Source: Candidatus Zhuqueibacterota bacterium (GTDB lineage: Bacteria > Zhuqueibacterota > Zhuqueibacteria > Thermofontimicrobiales > Sulfurfontimicrobiaceae). Taken from it: a stretch of 38,248 nucleotides of DNA. This document shows positions 23,622-32,967 of the stretch, one piece after another (within the stretch, counting starts at the first letter, position 1; every line of letters starts with the position of its first letter). A program made the position numbers and the translations under genes. The stretch is from assembly GCA_016927835.1 (NCBI GenBank), contig JAFGMA010000026.1:1-38248 (forward strand). Direction: 5' to 3'. The notes beneath the pieces are model-generated. The model ran no database searches. It worked only from the letters and a program-made list of their open reading frames with translations, and was not told where the DNA came from.

Positions 23622-24065
23622 ATGCAGCTAGACGCAAAAGCAACAATTGACCAGACTTTAAACAATATCCCCGGGATCATCGGTGTTATGCTGATGGATC
23701 TTGACGGCAAGCCGATTTATATAAACGGTCGAATCGATATGGCGGTTTCCGAGCTGGGTGCCGTCTCTGCTGCTTGTTATGCCGGCGCAAAAGAAATTGG
23801 CGAGTATCTTGCCCAATCTTCCGATTCGATAACCATCCTGGCAGAATACGATTCATTCAAAATATATCACATCGGATTATCGGGCAATGCCCAACTGATT
23901 ATTCTCACAAAGATTAAAGAATCACGGATGGGAATGCTCCAATCGGAAATTGCTACCATCGAAAAAGAATTCTCTGCATCGATACAGTCGCTTCAAAACA
24001 AGCCCTCCCAGGAATCTGATGAATCCTCACCCCAAAAAATTTCCAACGAAGTTCAAAATGACTGA
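23622..24065 (+). CDS. Roadblock/LC7 domain protein, flanks the GTPase downstream
   Basis: In this 147-aa protein, residues 1-115 are a roadblock/LC7 domain (NIPGIIGVMLMDLDGKPIYI, SELGAVSAACYAGAKEIG, AQLIILTKIKESRMGML). It closely follows the protein at 22543 in the first half, then ends with a Ser/Gln/Glu-rich, probably disordered tail of about 30 residues. It begins 25 bp after the GTPase and closes the operon. The ribosome binding site is weak (TAGGG), suggesting lower expression than its paralogue or coupling to the GTPase. The two flanking paralogues may form a heterodimer that binds the GTPase asymmetrically; this is inference from gene order. Confidence 0.82.
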   Translation: MQLDAKATIDQTLNNIPGIIGVMLMDLDGKPIYINGRIDMAVSELGAVSAACYAGAKEIGEYLAQSSDSITILAEYDSFKIYHIGLSGNAQLIILTKIKESRMGMLQSEIATIEKEFSASIQSLQNKPSQESDESSPQKISNEVQND

Positions 24066-24134
24066 GCCGGTTACCAGGTACCGGGCAATACGGATCGCGC
24101 TTATGTTTAGTCGTATCCATTACATAAATATATC

Positions 24135-24163
24135 TTGACTTTTAACCAAAAAATGATTATTTT
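24135..24163 (+). promoter_or_regulatory. Candidate sigma-70 promoter
   Basis: TTGACT (24135-24140) and TATTTT (24158-24163) are separated by 17 bp. The -35 matches consensus at five of six positions and the -10 at four of six. It would transcribe the phosphofructokinase gene independently of the roadblock operon. Confidence 0.35.
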
Positions 24164-24258
24164 CGGGGGTTTCAGGAAGGGCTATGGAAGTGGTGTGTGG
24201 CATATTTTTTCACACCCTGAACGCGATATCTGCAATCAGGGGGGTGGGATTGAATAAC

Positions 24259-24286
24259 TTGACACTTTTTTGCATTCACTTAAATA
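24259..24286 (+). promoter_or_regulatory. Candidate second promoter
   Basis: There is a perfect -35 TTGACA at 24259-24264, with only a poor -10 candidate TAAATA at 24281-24286 (spacer 16). It lies closer to the phosphofructokinase gene than the other candidate. Confidence 0.3.
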
Positions 24287-24526
24287 AACATAATAAATTA
24301 ATAAAAAAGCACATAGAGCTTATTGTCCCGCCTCATCAATGCCGAATCGTCCAATATGCCAATCGGGTTTGATTTGCATCACCGGACTTGCTTTTTTTCG
24401 TTAAATCGCAGTGCTTTGCTAACGCAAAAATCCGCATCCATCCCCAATGCTCCAGGTCAATCAGAGTATCAAAGTGCATCATAAAAGATTCTGTATCCGT
24501 ATAAATTTTTTTTGGAGGTTCAAGCA

Positions 24527-25816
24527 ATGTCAAATGGAAGTAAAAATCGATCGTCAACGATGGGAATTTTAGTTGGGGGTGGACCTGCTCCCGGCATCAA
24601 CGGTGTCATCAGTGCCGCAACGATAGAAGCAAGAGAACGAGGGCTGAAAGTTATAGGCATTTACGATGGGTATAAATGGCTCGAACAGGGCATCACAGAT
24701 TACATCAAAGAGCTTTATATACCCGATGTGTCGCGAATACATTTCACCGGCGGTTCTATTTTGCGCACCTCACGTGCAAATCCGACCAAAAGCGATAAGA
24801 AGCTGGAATACTGCATCAGCGCACTTAAAAAATTGGGGATCAATTATCTGGTTACAATCGGCGGCGATGATACGGCTTTTAGCGCCAGCCAAATCGCGAA
24901 GAAAGCCAAAGGCGAAATCAGAGTTGCGCACGTTCCAAAAACTATTGATAACGATCTACCATTGCCCAGCAATCTGCCCACATTCGGCTATCAAACCGCC
25001 AGACATGTCGGCGTAAACCTGGTTCATAATCTCATGGAAGATTCCAAAACGAGCAATCGGTGGTACGTCATCGTCTCCATGGGTCGAAAAGCCGGGCATC
25101 TGGCTTTAGGGATGGCAAAGGCTGCAGGCGCAACACTGGCAATGATCGCCGAGGAATTTCCGCCAAAAGCAACCGTAAAAGAGGTGTGCGATCAACTGGA
25201 AGCTGCCATCATTAAGCGCAAAACCATGGGTCGTGACGATGGGGTTGTACTGGTTGCCGAAGGCATTGCGGAAAAATTTACGGAAGATGAACTGAAATCC
25301 ATCCCGGGCGTCATCATTGATTACGATGAATATGGCAATATCCGGCTGGCGGAAGTTGAACTGGGAAAAATCATCAAATTGGAAATTGAACGCCGGTTCG
25401 CTGAACGCGGAGAAAAAATTTCACTCGTTGAAATTAATCTCGGATATGAACTTCGTTGTGCGCCCCCGATTCCGTTCGATTGTGAATACGTACGCGATCT
25501 CGGATTCAGCGCCGTGCGCTTCCTGCTCGATGAGCAATATCGGGATATCCCGAACGCACTTATCTGCGTCGATTCCGGAAAACTGCTGCCGATTCAGTTC
25601 GACGATTTGCTTGACCCGGAAACCGGAAAAACACGCGTCCGATATGTGGATGTCAATACGGATTCATACCAGGTGGCGCAGCAGTATATGATCCGTCTGA
25701 AAAAAGCCGACCTGGAAGATCCGGAACAATGTGCTTTGCTGGCAAGGACCGCAAAAATGACCCCGGATGCATTTAGGGCGAAGTTCGGCTATATGGTTGG
25801 TTACAAAGCCAAGTAA
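24527..25816 (+). CDS. 6-phosphofructokinase, probably pyrophosphate-dependent
   Basis: This 429-aa cytoplasmic glycolytic enzyme phosphorylates fructose 6-phosphate. Phosphate-donor loop VGGGPAPGINGVIS near the N-terminus, G112GDDT116 and K138TIDND143 are the family motifs. Asp115 in place of the ATP-enzyme Gly (GGDGS) and Lys138 in the PKTIDND block are the marks of the pyrophosphate-using type; D141 is the expected catalytic base. The later motifs SMGRKAGHLAL and AEGIAEKF also fit. I chose the ATG at 24527, 8 nt after GGAGG, over the TTG at 24512 that overlaps the box. The gene follows the roadblock operon but has its own leader and terminator, so a functional link to the cytoskeletal genes is not shown. 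Pyrophosphate use would make the step reversible. Confidence 0.88.
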   Translation: MSNGSKNRSSTMGILVGGGPAPGINGVISAATIEARERGLKVIGIYDGYKWLEQGITDYIKELYIPDVSRIHFTGGSILRTSRANPTKSDKKLEYCISALKKLGINYLVTIGGDDTAFSASQIAKKAKGEIRVAHVPKTIDNDLPLPSNLPTFGYQTARHVGVNLVHNLMEDSKTSNRWYVIVSMGRKAGHLALGMAKAAGATLAMIAEEFPPKATVKEVCDQLEAAIIKRKTMGRDDGVVLVAEGIAEKFTEDELKSIPGVIIDYDEYGNIRLAEVELGKIIKLEIERRFAERGEKISLVEINLGYELRCAPPIPFDCEYVRDLGFSAVRFLLDEQYRDIPNALICVDSGKLLPIQFDDLLDPETGKTRVRYVDVNTDSYQVAQQYMIRLKKADLEDPEQCALLARTAKMTPDAFRAKFGYMVGYKAK

Positions 25817-25832
25817 TTCGAAATACCTTGAT

Positions 25833-25868
25833 AAAGCGGCTCGAAATATGGATTCAGCCGCTTTTTTA
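25833..25868 (+). terminator. Rho-independent terminator after phosphofructokinase
   Basis: AAAGCGGCT (25833-25841) and AGCCGCTTT (25856-25864) form a 9-bp perfect stem with a 14-nt loop. The stem runs into a T-run (CTTTTTTAATTTT), 16 bp after the stop codon. Confidence 0.8.
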
Positions 25869-26176
25869 ATTTTGAGTCGATCAGAGCTTAGGTGCTTGCA
25901 CGCAGATCTGAGGGAAACTGATTCATAACCAGGATACTCAAATATCATGTTGCATTTCAAATTATTTTTTAGTATTATTAGCCGCTCGATTTTATAGCTA
26001 GTGCTCGCGCATCTCAAATATTGCAAGTGATATGTGATCTGCTATGAACAGTTCAATCCTTAAAAATTTGATTCCATCACAAATACTAATGAACCTTATT
26101 GACCTGACGAAAGAAGTTAATGTGCAATGTGGCGAGTTGAGATGATTTCGAGCAGTAGGGAAATTGTGAAGATAAT
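25869..26176. other. Intergenic, nothing recognised
   Basis: About 300 bp between the terminator and the antiporter gene shows no repeat or gene. The promoter of the antiporter is expected here, but no good match was found. Confidence 0.4.
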
Positions 26177-27133
26177 ATGCCGGCAAGTATTTTTCAAATC
26201 ATAATCGGTTTGGTGCTTTTGACAATCGGAGCCGAAGCTCTGGTTCGGGGGAGTTCCTCCCTGGCACTGCGCCTCAAAGTTTCGCCAGTGGTGATCGGGT
26301 TGACGATCGTTGCGTATGGTACCAGCATGCCCGAAATGGTTGTCAGTGTAAAATCGGCATTAGCTGATCAGGGCGCGATTGCGATAGGAAATGTCGTTGG
26401 ATCAAATATCTTTAATATTGCTGTCATTCTCGGGCTATCCTCATTGGCTTTTCCTTTGAAAATAAATATCAAGCTACTGCGCTCGGACACGCCAATAATG
26501 ATTATCGCTGCCTTTCTTTTTGCAGTTTTTTTCCGGGATCATAAACTTGGCTTTTTCGAAGGTGCTGTGCTTTTGCTGTTCATTCTTTTTTATATAATTT
26601 ATAATTTCCTTGCGGCAAAACGTGCATCGTCTACAGAATTAGCCCTGATGAAAGTCGAAATTGCTGAATTTAAATATTTTAAAAATATTTACCTGGAAAT
26701 AGTCACAATCTTACTTGGCTTTTCAATTTTAATTTTGGGAGCACATTTTCTCATAAAAGGCTCTGTAAAATTTGCTCAACTAGTAGGCATGAGCGAAGCC
26801 GTAATCGGATTGACGATCATTGCTGTCGGAACCAGCTTGCCTGAATTGGCTACTTCTCTAGTCGCTTCGATTCACAAAAAACCAGACATTGCGGTGGGGA
26901 ACATCATCGGATCGAATATATTCAATATTCTTGGAATTCTAGGCGTTGCCACCCTCATATCTCCCATAAACGGTAAGGGCATAAAATCATTTGATATTTA
27001 CGTGATGCTTGCCGTTTCAATTATCTTATTTCCATTCATGTGGAGTCACTTCGAGATTAAAAGATGGGAAGGATTTGTGCTGGTAGCGATTTACATCGGC
27101 TATATGTTCTATTTGGGAAGCGCAGCAAGCTGA
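26177..27133 (+). CDS. Calcium/sodium antiporter (CaCA family, YrbG-like)
   Basis: This 318-aa inner-membrane exchanger has about ten membrane segments. Both inverted alpha repeats are intact: GTSMPEMVVSV (E53) with GNVVGSNIFN (N72-N80), and GTSLPELATSL (E223) with GNIIGSNIFN. The two glutamates and the Asn/Ser residues are the ion ligands in this family. Length is normal (about 310-325 aa). It probably extrudes Ca2+ using the sodium or proton gradient. The ATG at 26177 has only a weak purine-rich stretch upstream. The gene appears monocistronic, with long gaps on both sides. Confidence 0.9.
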   Translation: MPASIFQIIIGLVLLTIGAEALVRGSSSLALRLKVSPVVIGLTIVAYGTSMPEMVVSVKSALADQGAIAIGNVVGSNIFNIAVILGLSSLAFPLKINIKLLRSDTPIMIIAAFLFAVFFRDHKLGFFEGAVLLLFILFYIIYNFLAAKRASSTELALMKVEIAEFKYFKNIYLEIVTILLGFSILILGAHFLIKGSVKFAQLVGMSEAVIGLTIIAVGTSLPELATSLVASIHKKPDIAVGNIIGSNIFNILGILGVATLISPINGKGIKSFDIYVMLAVSIILFPFMWSHFEIKRWEGFVLVAIYIGYMFYLGSAAS

Positions 27134-28464
27134 TGTGCCTTCGATTTTTTCCCGATGCGCATTTGGCGTCGCAGCGAAGCCGGCATTATTTTCCAAAATG
27201 GAGCCCGTCCAATTCCATTGTATCCGAAGGCTTCCAGCAGATTCATCGAATAATGCTTTCTGCGCGTCACTGAGATAACGCGAGTTGCTGTTAGCTGCCT
27301 CGCTTGATTCAACTTTCCTTTTTATGCTCTCAGCTAGTCCACATTTTGAATCCCTTCTTACCTTTCACAAATTTCTGAGCCATTACTAAAAATACGAGAA
27401 TTTCCTTGCAATCGATACTTAAATGGCTTATTTTATGCCTGGCGCGAATCGACCATCAGATCACGATCCAGTTCGAGCAGCAAAACTTTTTGCGTGCCCA
27501 ATTCCGGAGATGGAACACAACCACCTGCACTGATTTGCTTTTTAGCTTCTTGTCTTTTTTTTGCACAGATCTACCATAAAAAAATACCAATCCGCCTTTA
27601 TAGCGTTTAATGCAATATTTTCGGAAATAAATTATGCCGGTTGCGGATGTAAATAATTTATGATTCGTCTATTATTAGAAGCCATCCGTAAAACAGGCTA
27701 TCCACCAGTAATTTGTTTGACACAAGTACCAAAATTTTAAACGAAAATCCACTTTGAAAAGGTGTGGGTCTTCGCAGGATTGACATCAGGTGGTTTTTCG
27801 ATCAGGTAATTTCAGATGCATGGAATGCAGGCTGAAAGCAGACATTCGATGAATCAACGCATTCAAAAACTATCGCCAATGAATGCCACCAAAATTTGCA
27901 GCCCGGATTCAGCGGACGCATGTCAATGGCATAAGATACCAATGCGGGCTTGCTGTCAGCCGATGTCAAAACGGCTGATCGGGAAAACAACATATCCACA
28001 TGCGCGTTGGCAAAAGTCAGAGATGGAGATCAAGATGGAGCGCCTGAATCAATCGAGTAGTGGTTGCGAATGGAAAGCTCAGGTTTACTTTGCAAACATA
28101 TCAAGATTCAATCGCTCATTTTTTCCGGGAGCCACTTACACCAAACTGGGATTAAAGTCAATTCACCGAAAAAAAATAAGCGCAAAACCTGCTATTCGCC
28201 CGCCATAGGAAATTTATTTTCGTGCAGACACCTCAATATTAATTATGTCCCCGGGCAATTGCACTATTTTTAACGATCACACAACAGAATTATCAAAAGA
28301 TCCTAAAACTCGCACCATGCACTGACATCACGCCACAATAACCGGATCATTTACTCGTGAAATGTAAAGCATCATATTACCCGGAAAATTGGCTCGTATA
28401 TTACGGTTCCGGCACCAAAAAAATCCAATGATTGTTAACCCTTATCAAATCGTGAGGTGTGCTA
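27134..28464. other. 1.3-kb intergenic region without a recognisable gene
   Basis: Open frames here (for example 27816-28208 plus and 27802-27999 minus) lack ribosome binding sites, have shadow-like composition and match no motif I know. No tRNA, palindromic repeat or terminator stands out. It may contain decayed coding sequence or an unrecognised RNA. GTGAGGTG at 28452-28459 serves the next gene. Confidence 0.4.
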
Positions 28465-31400
28465 ATGCGATTCTGCAAAGAGGCGATACGTACAAAACCC
28501 AAATCGATGTTTGAACGGGATATCGCCGGATTTTTGTATACTTTATTGATAAGCATCTTTTTGCTTGTCGGACAAAGCGCAATTGCGGCTGAACAGGATA
28601 AACTGCTAAGCGTGCCACAACCAATCCCGTTGAATGCAGCGGCAAAATGCAATGAAAAGCCTGAAAAAGGCATACTTCTTTCCGCACCGAAAAAAATTTC
28701 CGCTCATAAAACAAAACCACTCAATATCATTTTCAGCGAAGGATTCGAATCATCCTCAAGCGGGTGGAGTATCATTGGTGGAGTGTGGGAAATCGGAACT
28801 CCCACATCAGGTCCTGGTAGCGCGTTCAACAGCAATCGTTGCGCTGCAACCGATTTGAATAATTCATATCCAGCCGGATGTTGGGCAGGACTAATCAGCC
28901 CGTCAATAAACCTGCCAGTGATTACGGACGACCGCATTGAAATCGAGCTCCATTTTTGGACCTGGTATGCAATTGAATCCGGCTACGATTATGGCGTCAT
29001 AAAAATCACCGATGATGATGGTCAAACGTGGAATGATTTGAGTTCGCAATTCGATGGCACAACCGGTGAATGGGAACTTGCAGCGTATGATCTGACCATG
29101 TTTGCCGGATCAACCATCAGGTTGGCGTTCTATCTCTATTCTGACGGCAGCAATGAGTACGACGGTTGGTTTATTGATGATATTCAGATTGATACAGAGG
29201 AAATCATACAATCGGGATCATTAGAGATTGCAGTCAGCGGTAACGGACAATTCACAATGGGTACAACCGATTATGGTCCGATTCTGCTCTATGGTCACCC
29301 ATCTCCCTGGTCATCGGCGACAACTGTTCGAATCGATGGCGAGGATTATTGGAATTATCGCTACCGAACATGGGGAACAGTGGTGTCGGATCCCACCAAC
29401 GATGGTCTGTCCAATTCGACTACCTGGAATGTTGGTCCGGTGAGGTTGAAACAAACACTAACAATCGTATCGGGTTCAACAACCGGAGAGAAAGATACGG
29501 GTGAAATTAAATATACCGTGACCAATGTGGATAATACCGCACACTCTGTCGGGCTTCGGATCATGCTCGATACCATGCTGGCGGATAATGATGGTGCCCC
29601 GTTTCGAATTCCCGGCACTGGTGCGGTTACCACCGAATACGAATATTTGAAAACCGCCATGCCGCTGTACTGGCAGGCGTTTGACGATTTAACCGAGCCA
29701 ACGATACAATCACAGGGAACCCTTGCCGGCGGCAATGCCACTAAACCGGATAGATTCATCACGGTTGGTTGGAACTATATCACCAACGACCCATGGGAGT
29801 ACAATACCGTCTGGGGACGCGATTTTTACACCAGCGGCTATGGGTATGATAGCGCGATTGCAATTTATTGGTACGAGGCTACCCTTGAATCCGGTGAATC
29901 ACGCGATTTTGTTACATATTACGGATTGGGAGGTATCGATGTCGATATTCAGCCGCCACTGGTTGCCGGATTAAGCGCACCCCGTTCCGTTATCGTCAGG
30001 AAATGTCTGGCGAATGAACCATTTACGTTAATGGTTTATTTGAGCAATACCTCACCCGGCGTTACTCGAACCGCACAGGGCGTTTCAACCGTTTTGCACC
30101 TGCCGTCAGGTTTAAGTCTCCTTTCAGGAGAAGCCACACATTATTTACCAGACCTGTCGCTGGGTGCTGATACGCAAACGGATTATCAAATTCAGGCAGA
30201 AGGTACCGTGGGCGGTCGCATCAACTATACGCTGGACGTGAATTCTACCAGTATCTCCTCAAAAACCGTCTCCAAAGATATTTACGTTTTCGGAATCGAA
30301 ACAACACCAGCGGACGAGGCTGAAGTGGGTAGCATGCCAACGATTAGTGCGACTTTCAACCTTGCAATGGATGTCTCCACGATTAATGAATCGAGTTTTT
30401 TGCTCTCCGATGGTGCATCTTATATGCCCGGTACAGTAAGCTATGACGCATCGACAAGAGTCGCCACGTTCATACCCGATAGTCCACTGGAAGCCGAAAA
30501 ATCATATACCGCAATCATGACGACGGATGTGACATCCATGGACAGGGAGCCATTGTCCTACCGGCTTGAATGGCAATTTTCAGTTGTCGAAGGCGATAAC
30601 TGGGGTGACTATTTGACTCAGAAACAAGGCATTATCGATTTTTTCCTGGACGATGCCAGTTTCTATGTTCCGGAAGAAGCCGCAGCACAAGACTATTTGA
30701 CTAAGGTCCAATCAAGATATTCAACCGGAACCGCCAGCGAAATCGAATTGGAGTCGATTGCCAGGCTATGCCTTTCCGAACAACTGGCAAAAGACGCATA
30801 TATGGATGCAGATGAAATAGCTGATATCTCAACTGATGGTCTGTCTGGAAGCCTTAATATCCTGTTTTTTGTCATTTCCAAAACTGGCGGCATTATTAAG
30901 CTGGTGAAAAAGATCCCCTTCATCGGCAATGGTATGGCACATCTCCTGACCAAATTTCAGCAGAAGCTCATCAAGGTGGCAGCCCGCGGGACCAAGGAAT
31001 TTATCACCCGGGTACTGCAGGTAGATCCGAATTATTACAACTGGGGCTGGCGCTATGGAAATGTAGTGATTCCAACTCAGGCAAAATCTCTTCTCGAAGA
31101 CAAAGTTGAAGATTTGTACGAGGAGAGTGCCTCATGGGGATTGGAAACTACATTCGAGCAAATACACGAGTGGATAAAGCAGAATACATTCCTCCCGTTA
31201 TATGAATGGAATTCAAATCAATATGTTGAGAATGGAATAAGTTATGCCAAAACATCACCCCATATTTTCAGCGAAGGGCAATTTAAGCCTGCCAAACAGA
31301 ATGTCGAAGCAACTGCAAGTGAAATGTCCGCTTCGAATACTAATGCCATCAACTATGGCAGAGGTGTGCTAAACGCTGCAGACCTTGTTGATAGCATCGT

Positions 31401-32775
31401 TTTTTGGGGTTCGCTTATTATTTTGATTGGGGCAATTATCGCAGCATGTGCCACTGGGGTTGGAATCCCGGCTGCGATCCTGGGCTTGCTGGCGTTGCTA
31501 TCGAAACTGGAAGTAATATTGGGAGGCGCAAAACTGGGAACTTCTGCCATCTTAACGGGCTACATGACGTTTTTTATGCCACATTATGTCGAAATGGGAA
31601 CCAATCAGGCGTTCGATCAGTCCGCATATTTTGCAGCACTTACCCAAAAAAGCCAGGAGATGCGCGTCGAAATTAATTCTGCCCTCGACGCAGAAAGCAA
31701 ACTGTCGGGCGAAAAACTCACTGGATTTTTGAATACATTGAAACAGCTTGCTCAGGCGGAAAAATATGACCAGATCGAAGGTCTCGTTGACAGCCTTGCC
31801 CCGAAAGCCAACGAGTATGAAGGGGCGACAGATGCAGCTTTTTCACAAATATTAGCCGGATACCCTTATGCAACTGCTGCGGATAGCAAATTTGAGGCAA
31901 AATATTATCAACCATTGAGGGCATCAACCTATGGGTATGATATCCGCTTGGCAGGATTATATCTCGCACTGGCAGCATTCAAGGCAGACCCGGTTTCGTT
32001 TGATACGAAAGCCGCTATAAACGGTCAAATTGATACACTCATGCGTCGGATTGATGAGCAAGTTGCTTCAATAGAAGCCGCAACCAATGAACTGGTGAAT
32101 TTATCGGTCGAAATTCCGCCTTACCTGGATTTTCAGCACGTAGACGCGCCGGTTTTCATCGAGCCGAATTTGGCTTACAAACTGACAGCGACTGTCAGAA
32201 ATTTATCTACAGAACGTGTTGAAGATATTAGCGTCTCTTTGAGCTACCGGGATTCTACCAGGCTATTTGTAGATAAACCTGTCCAGTTTATCGCAGCCCT
32301 GGATGCAAACGAGGGTGTTCCGATAGAATGGGAGTTTGCTTACAAAGGCGTTGATACCACTTTCATAGCCTTTCTCGATATTTCACCGGCATCCGAGGAG
32401 AGCAACTTTAAATCTTTTGCGCCCACGCCGGTTATTCTGACACTTGCATCTGAAAAAACGCCTTCAACTATGGGCAGCCTGGATAATGGGACAATTTATG
32501 CTTATCCGAATCCTTTCAATCCGTCGCTTCAGACAACCACCTTGCGCTACAGCCTTGCTCACGATGCTGAAGTGACGATTAAGCTCTATGATGCCGCCGG
32601 AGACCTGGTTAAAATTCTGTTTGAAAACCGTCGGCAATTTTCCGGGGTTGAGTACGCAGCAACCTGGGACGGTACAAACGAATCCGGTGAAGTCGTGGCA
32701 AATGGTGTCTATTTTTATATGATCAAAACGGCGGCTGGTGAAAAAGCGGTAGGTAAAATCGCTGTGCTGAGATAA
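28465..32775 (+). CDS. Large secreted T9SS cargo protein with MAM-like N-terminus and hydrophobic helical centre
   Basis: This 1436-aa protein begins with a signal-anchor-like segment (FLYTLLISIFLLVGQSAIAA, residues about 23-42). Residues about 86-247 form a jelly-roll domain of the choice-of-anchor/MAM type (SEGFESSSSGW..., then DGWFIDDIQID). A second large beta domain (about 255-494) ends YYGLGGIDVD. A CARDB-like stretch and a Big_5/SbsA-like Ig domain (TTPADEAEVG, about 611-709) follow. Residues about 712-1215 are mostly helical and include a strongly hydrophobic pair of segments (about 974-1022: VFWGSLIILIGAIIAACA and AAILGLLALLSKL), unexpected in a secreted protein. A CARDB-like domain and a T9SS sorting domain with AYPNPFNPSLQ (about 1346-1436) close it. 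The ATG at 28465 fits the GAGGTG box better than the GTG at 28459. The function of the centre is unknown. Confidence 0.82.
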   Translation: MRFCKEAIRTKPKSMFERDIAGFLYTLLISIFLLVGQSAIAAEQDKLLSVPQPIPLNAAAKCNEKPEKGILLSAPKKISAHKTKPLNIIFSEGFESSSSGWSIIGGVWEIGTPTSGPGSAFNSNRCAATDLNNSYPAGCWAGLISPSINLPVITDDRIEIELHFWTWYAIESGYDYGVIKITDDDGQTWNDLSSQFDGTTGEWELAAYDLTMFAGSTIRLAFYLYSDGSNEYDGWFIDDIQIDTEEIIQSGSLEIAVSGNGQFTMGTTDYGPILLYGHPSPWSSATTVRIDGEDYWNYRYRTWGTVVSDPTNDGLSNSTTWNVGPVRLKQTLTIVSGSTTGEKDTGEIKYTVTNVDNTAHSVGLRIMLDTMLADNDGAPFRIPGTGAVTTEYEYLKTAMPLYWQAFDDLTEPTIQSQGTLAGGNATKPDRFITVGWNYITNDPWEYNTVWGRDFYTSGYGYDSAIAIYWYEATLESGESRDFVTYYGLGGIDVDIQPPLVAGLSAPRSVIVRKCLANEPFTLMVYLSNTSPGVTRTAQGVSTVLHLPSGLSLLSGEATHYLPDLSLGADTQTDYQIQAEGTVGGRINYTLDVNSTSISSKTVSKDIYVFGIETTPADEAEVGSMPTISATFNLAMDVSTINESSFLLSDGASYMPGTVSYDASTRVATFIPDSPLEAEKSYTAIMTTDVTSMDREPLSYRLEWQFSVVEGDNWGDYLTQKQGIIDFFLDDASFYVPEEAAAQDYLTKVQSRYSTGTASEIELESIARLCLSEQLAKDAYMDADEIADISTDGLSGSLNILFFVISKTGGIIKLVKKIPFIGNGMAHLLTKFQQKLIKVAARGTKEFITRVLQVDPNYYNWGWRYGNVVIPTQAKSLLEDKVEDLYEESASWGLETTFEQIHEWIKQNTFLPLYEWNSNQYVENGISYAKTSPHIFSEGQFKPAKQNVEATASEMSASNTNAINYGRGVLNAADLVDSIVFWGSLIILIGAIIAACATGVGIPAAILGLLALLSKLEVILGGAKLGTSAILTGYMTFFMPHYVEMGTNQAFDQSAYFAALTQKSQEMRVEINSALDAESKLSGEKLTGFLNTLKQLAQAEKYDQIEGLVDSLAPKANEYEGATDAAFSQILAGYPYATAADSKFEAKYYQPLRASTYGYDIRLAGLYLALAAFKADPVSFDTKAAINGQIDTLMRRIDEQVASIEAATNELVNLSVEIPPYLDFQHVDAPVFIEPNLAYKLTATVRNLSTERVEDISVSLSYRDSTRLFVDKPVQFIAALDANEGVPIEWEFAYKGVDTTFIAFLDISPASEESNFKSFAPTPVILTLASEKTPSTMGSLDNGTIYAYPNPFNPSLQTTTLRYSLAHDAEVTIKLYDAAGDLVKILFENRRQFSGVEYAATWDGTNESGEVVANGVYFYMIKTAAGEKAVGKIAVLR

Positions 32776-32967
32776 ATCCTTAAATTGGAATCATCGGAAG
32801 GAAGAATCAAATAGCTTACCCATCTGATTCGCTTACATCAATTTTGAAAAGAATTACAAAGCGGCGGTTCCCAATGATGATCTGGAAACGTGGGAAACAC
32901 ATTACGTCGTGGAAATATCTGATTTCAGGGGCATTACCGTTCAGAACTCAATTTAAGCAATTTAGCT

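Larger units (their letters stand above)
24066..24526. other. Intergenic region before phosphofructokinase
   Basis: This 460-bp AT-rich gap contains two candidate sigma-70-type promoters (24135-24163 and 24259-24286) and a weak GGTGTG/CACACC hairpin (24192-24216). No gene was identified. GGAGG follows just upstream of the phosphofructokinase start. Confidence 0.5.

Noticed and set aside
27802-28208. Small overlapping frames in the 1.3-kb gap
   Set aside because: There is no ribosome binding site, no recognisable motif and unusual composition; they are likely chance frames.
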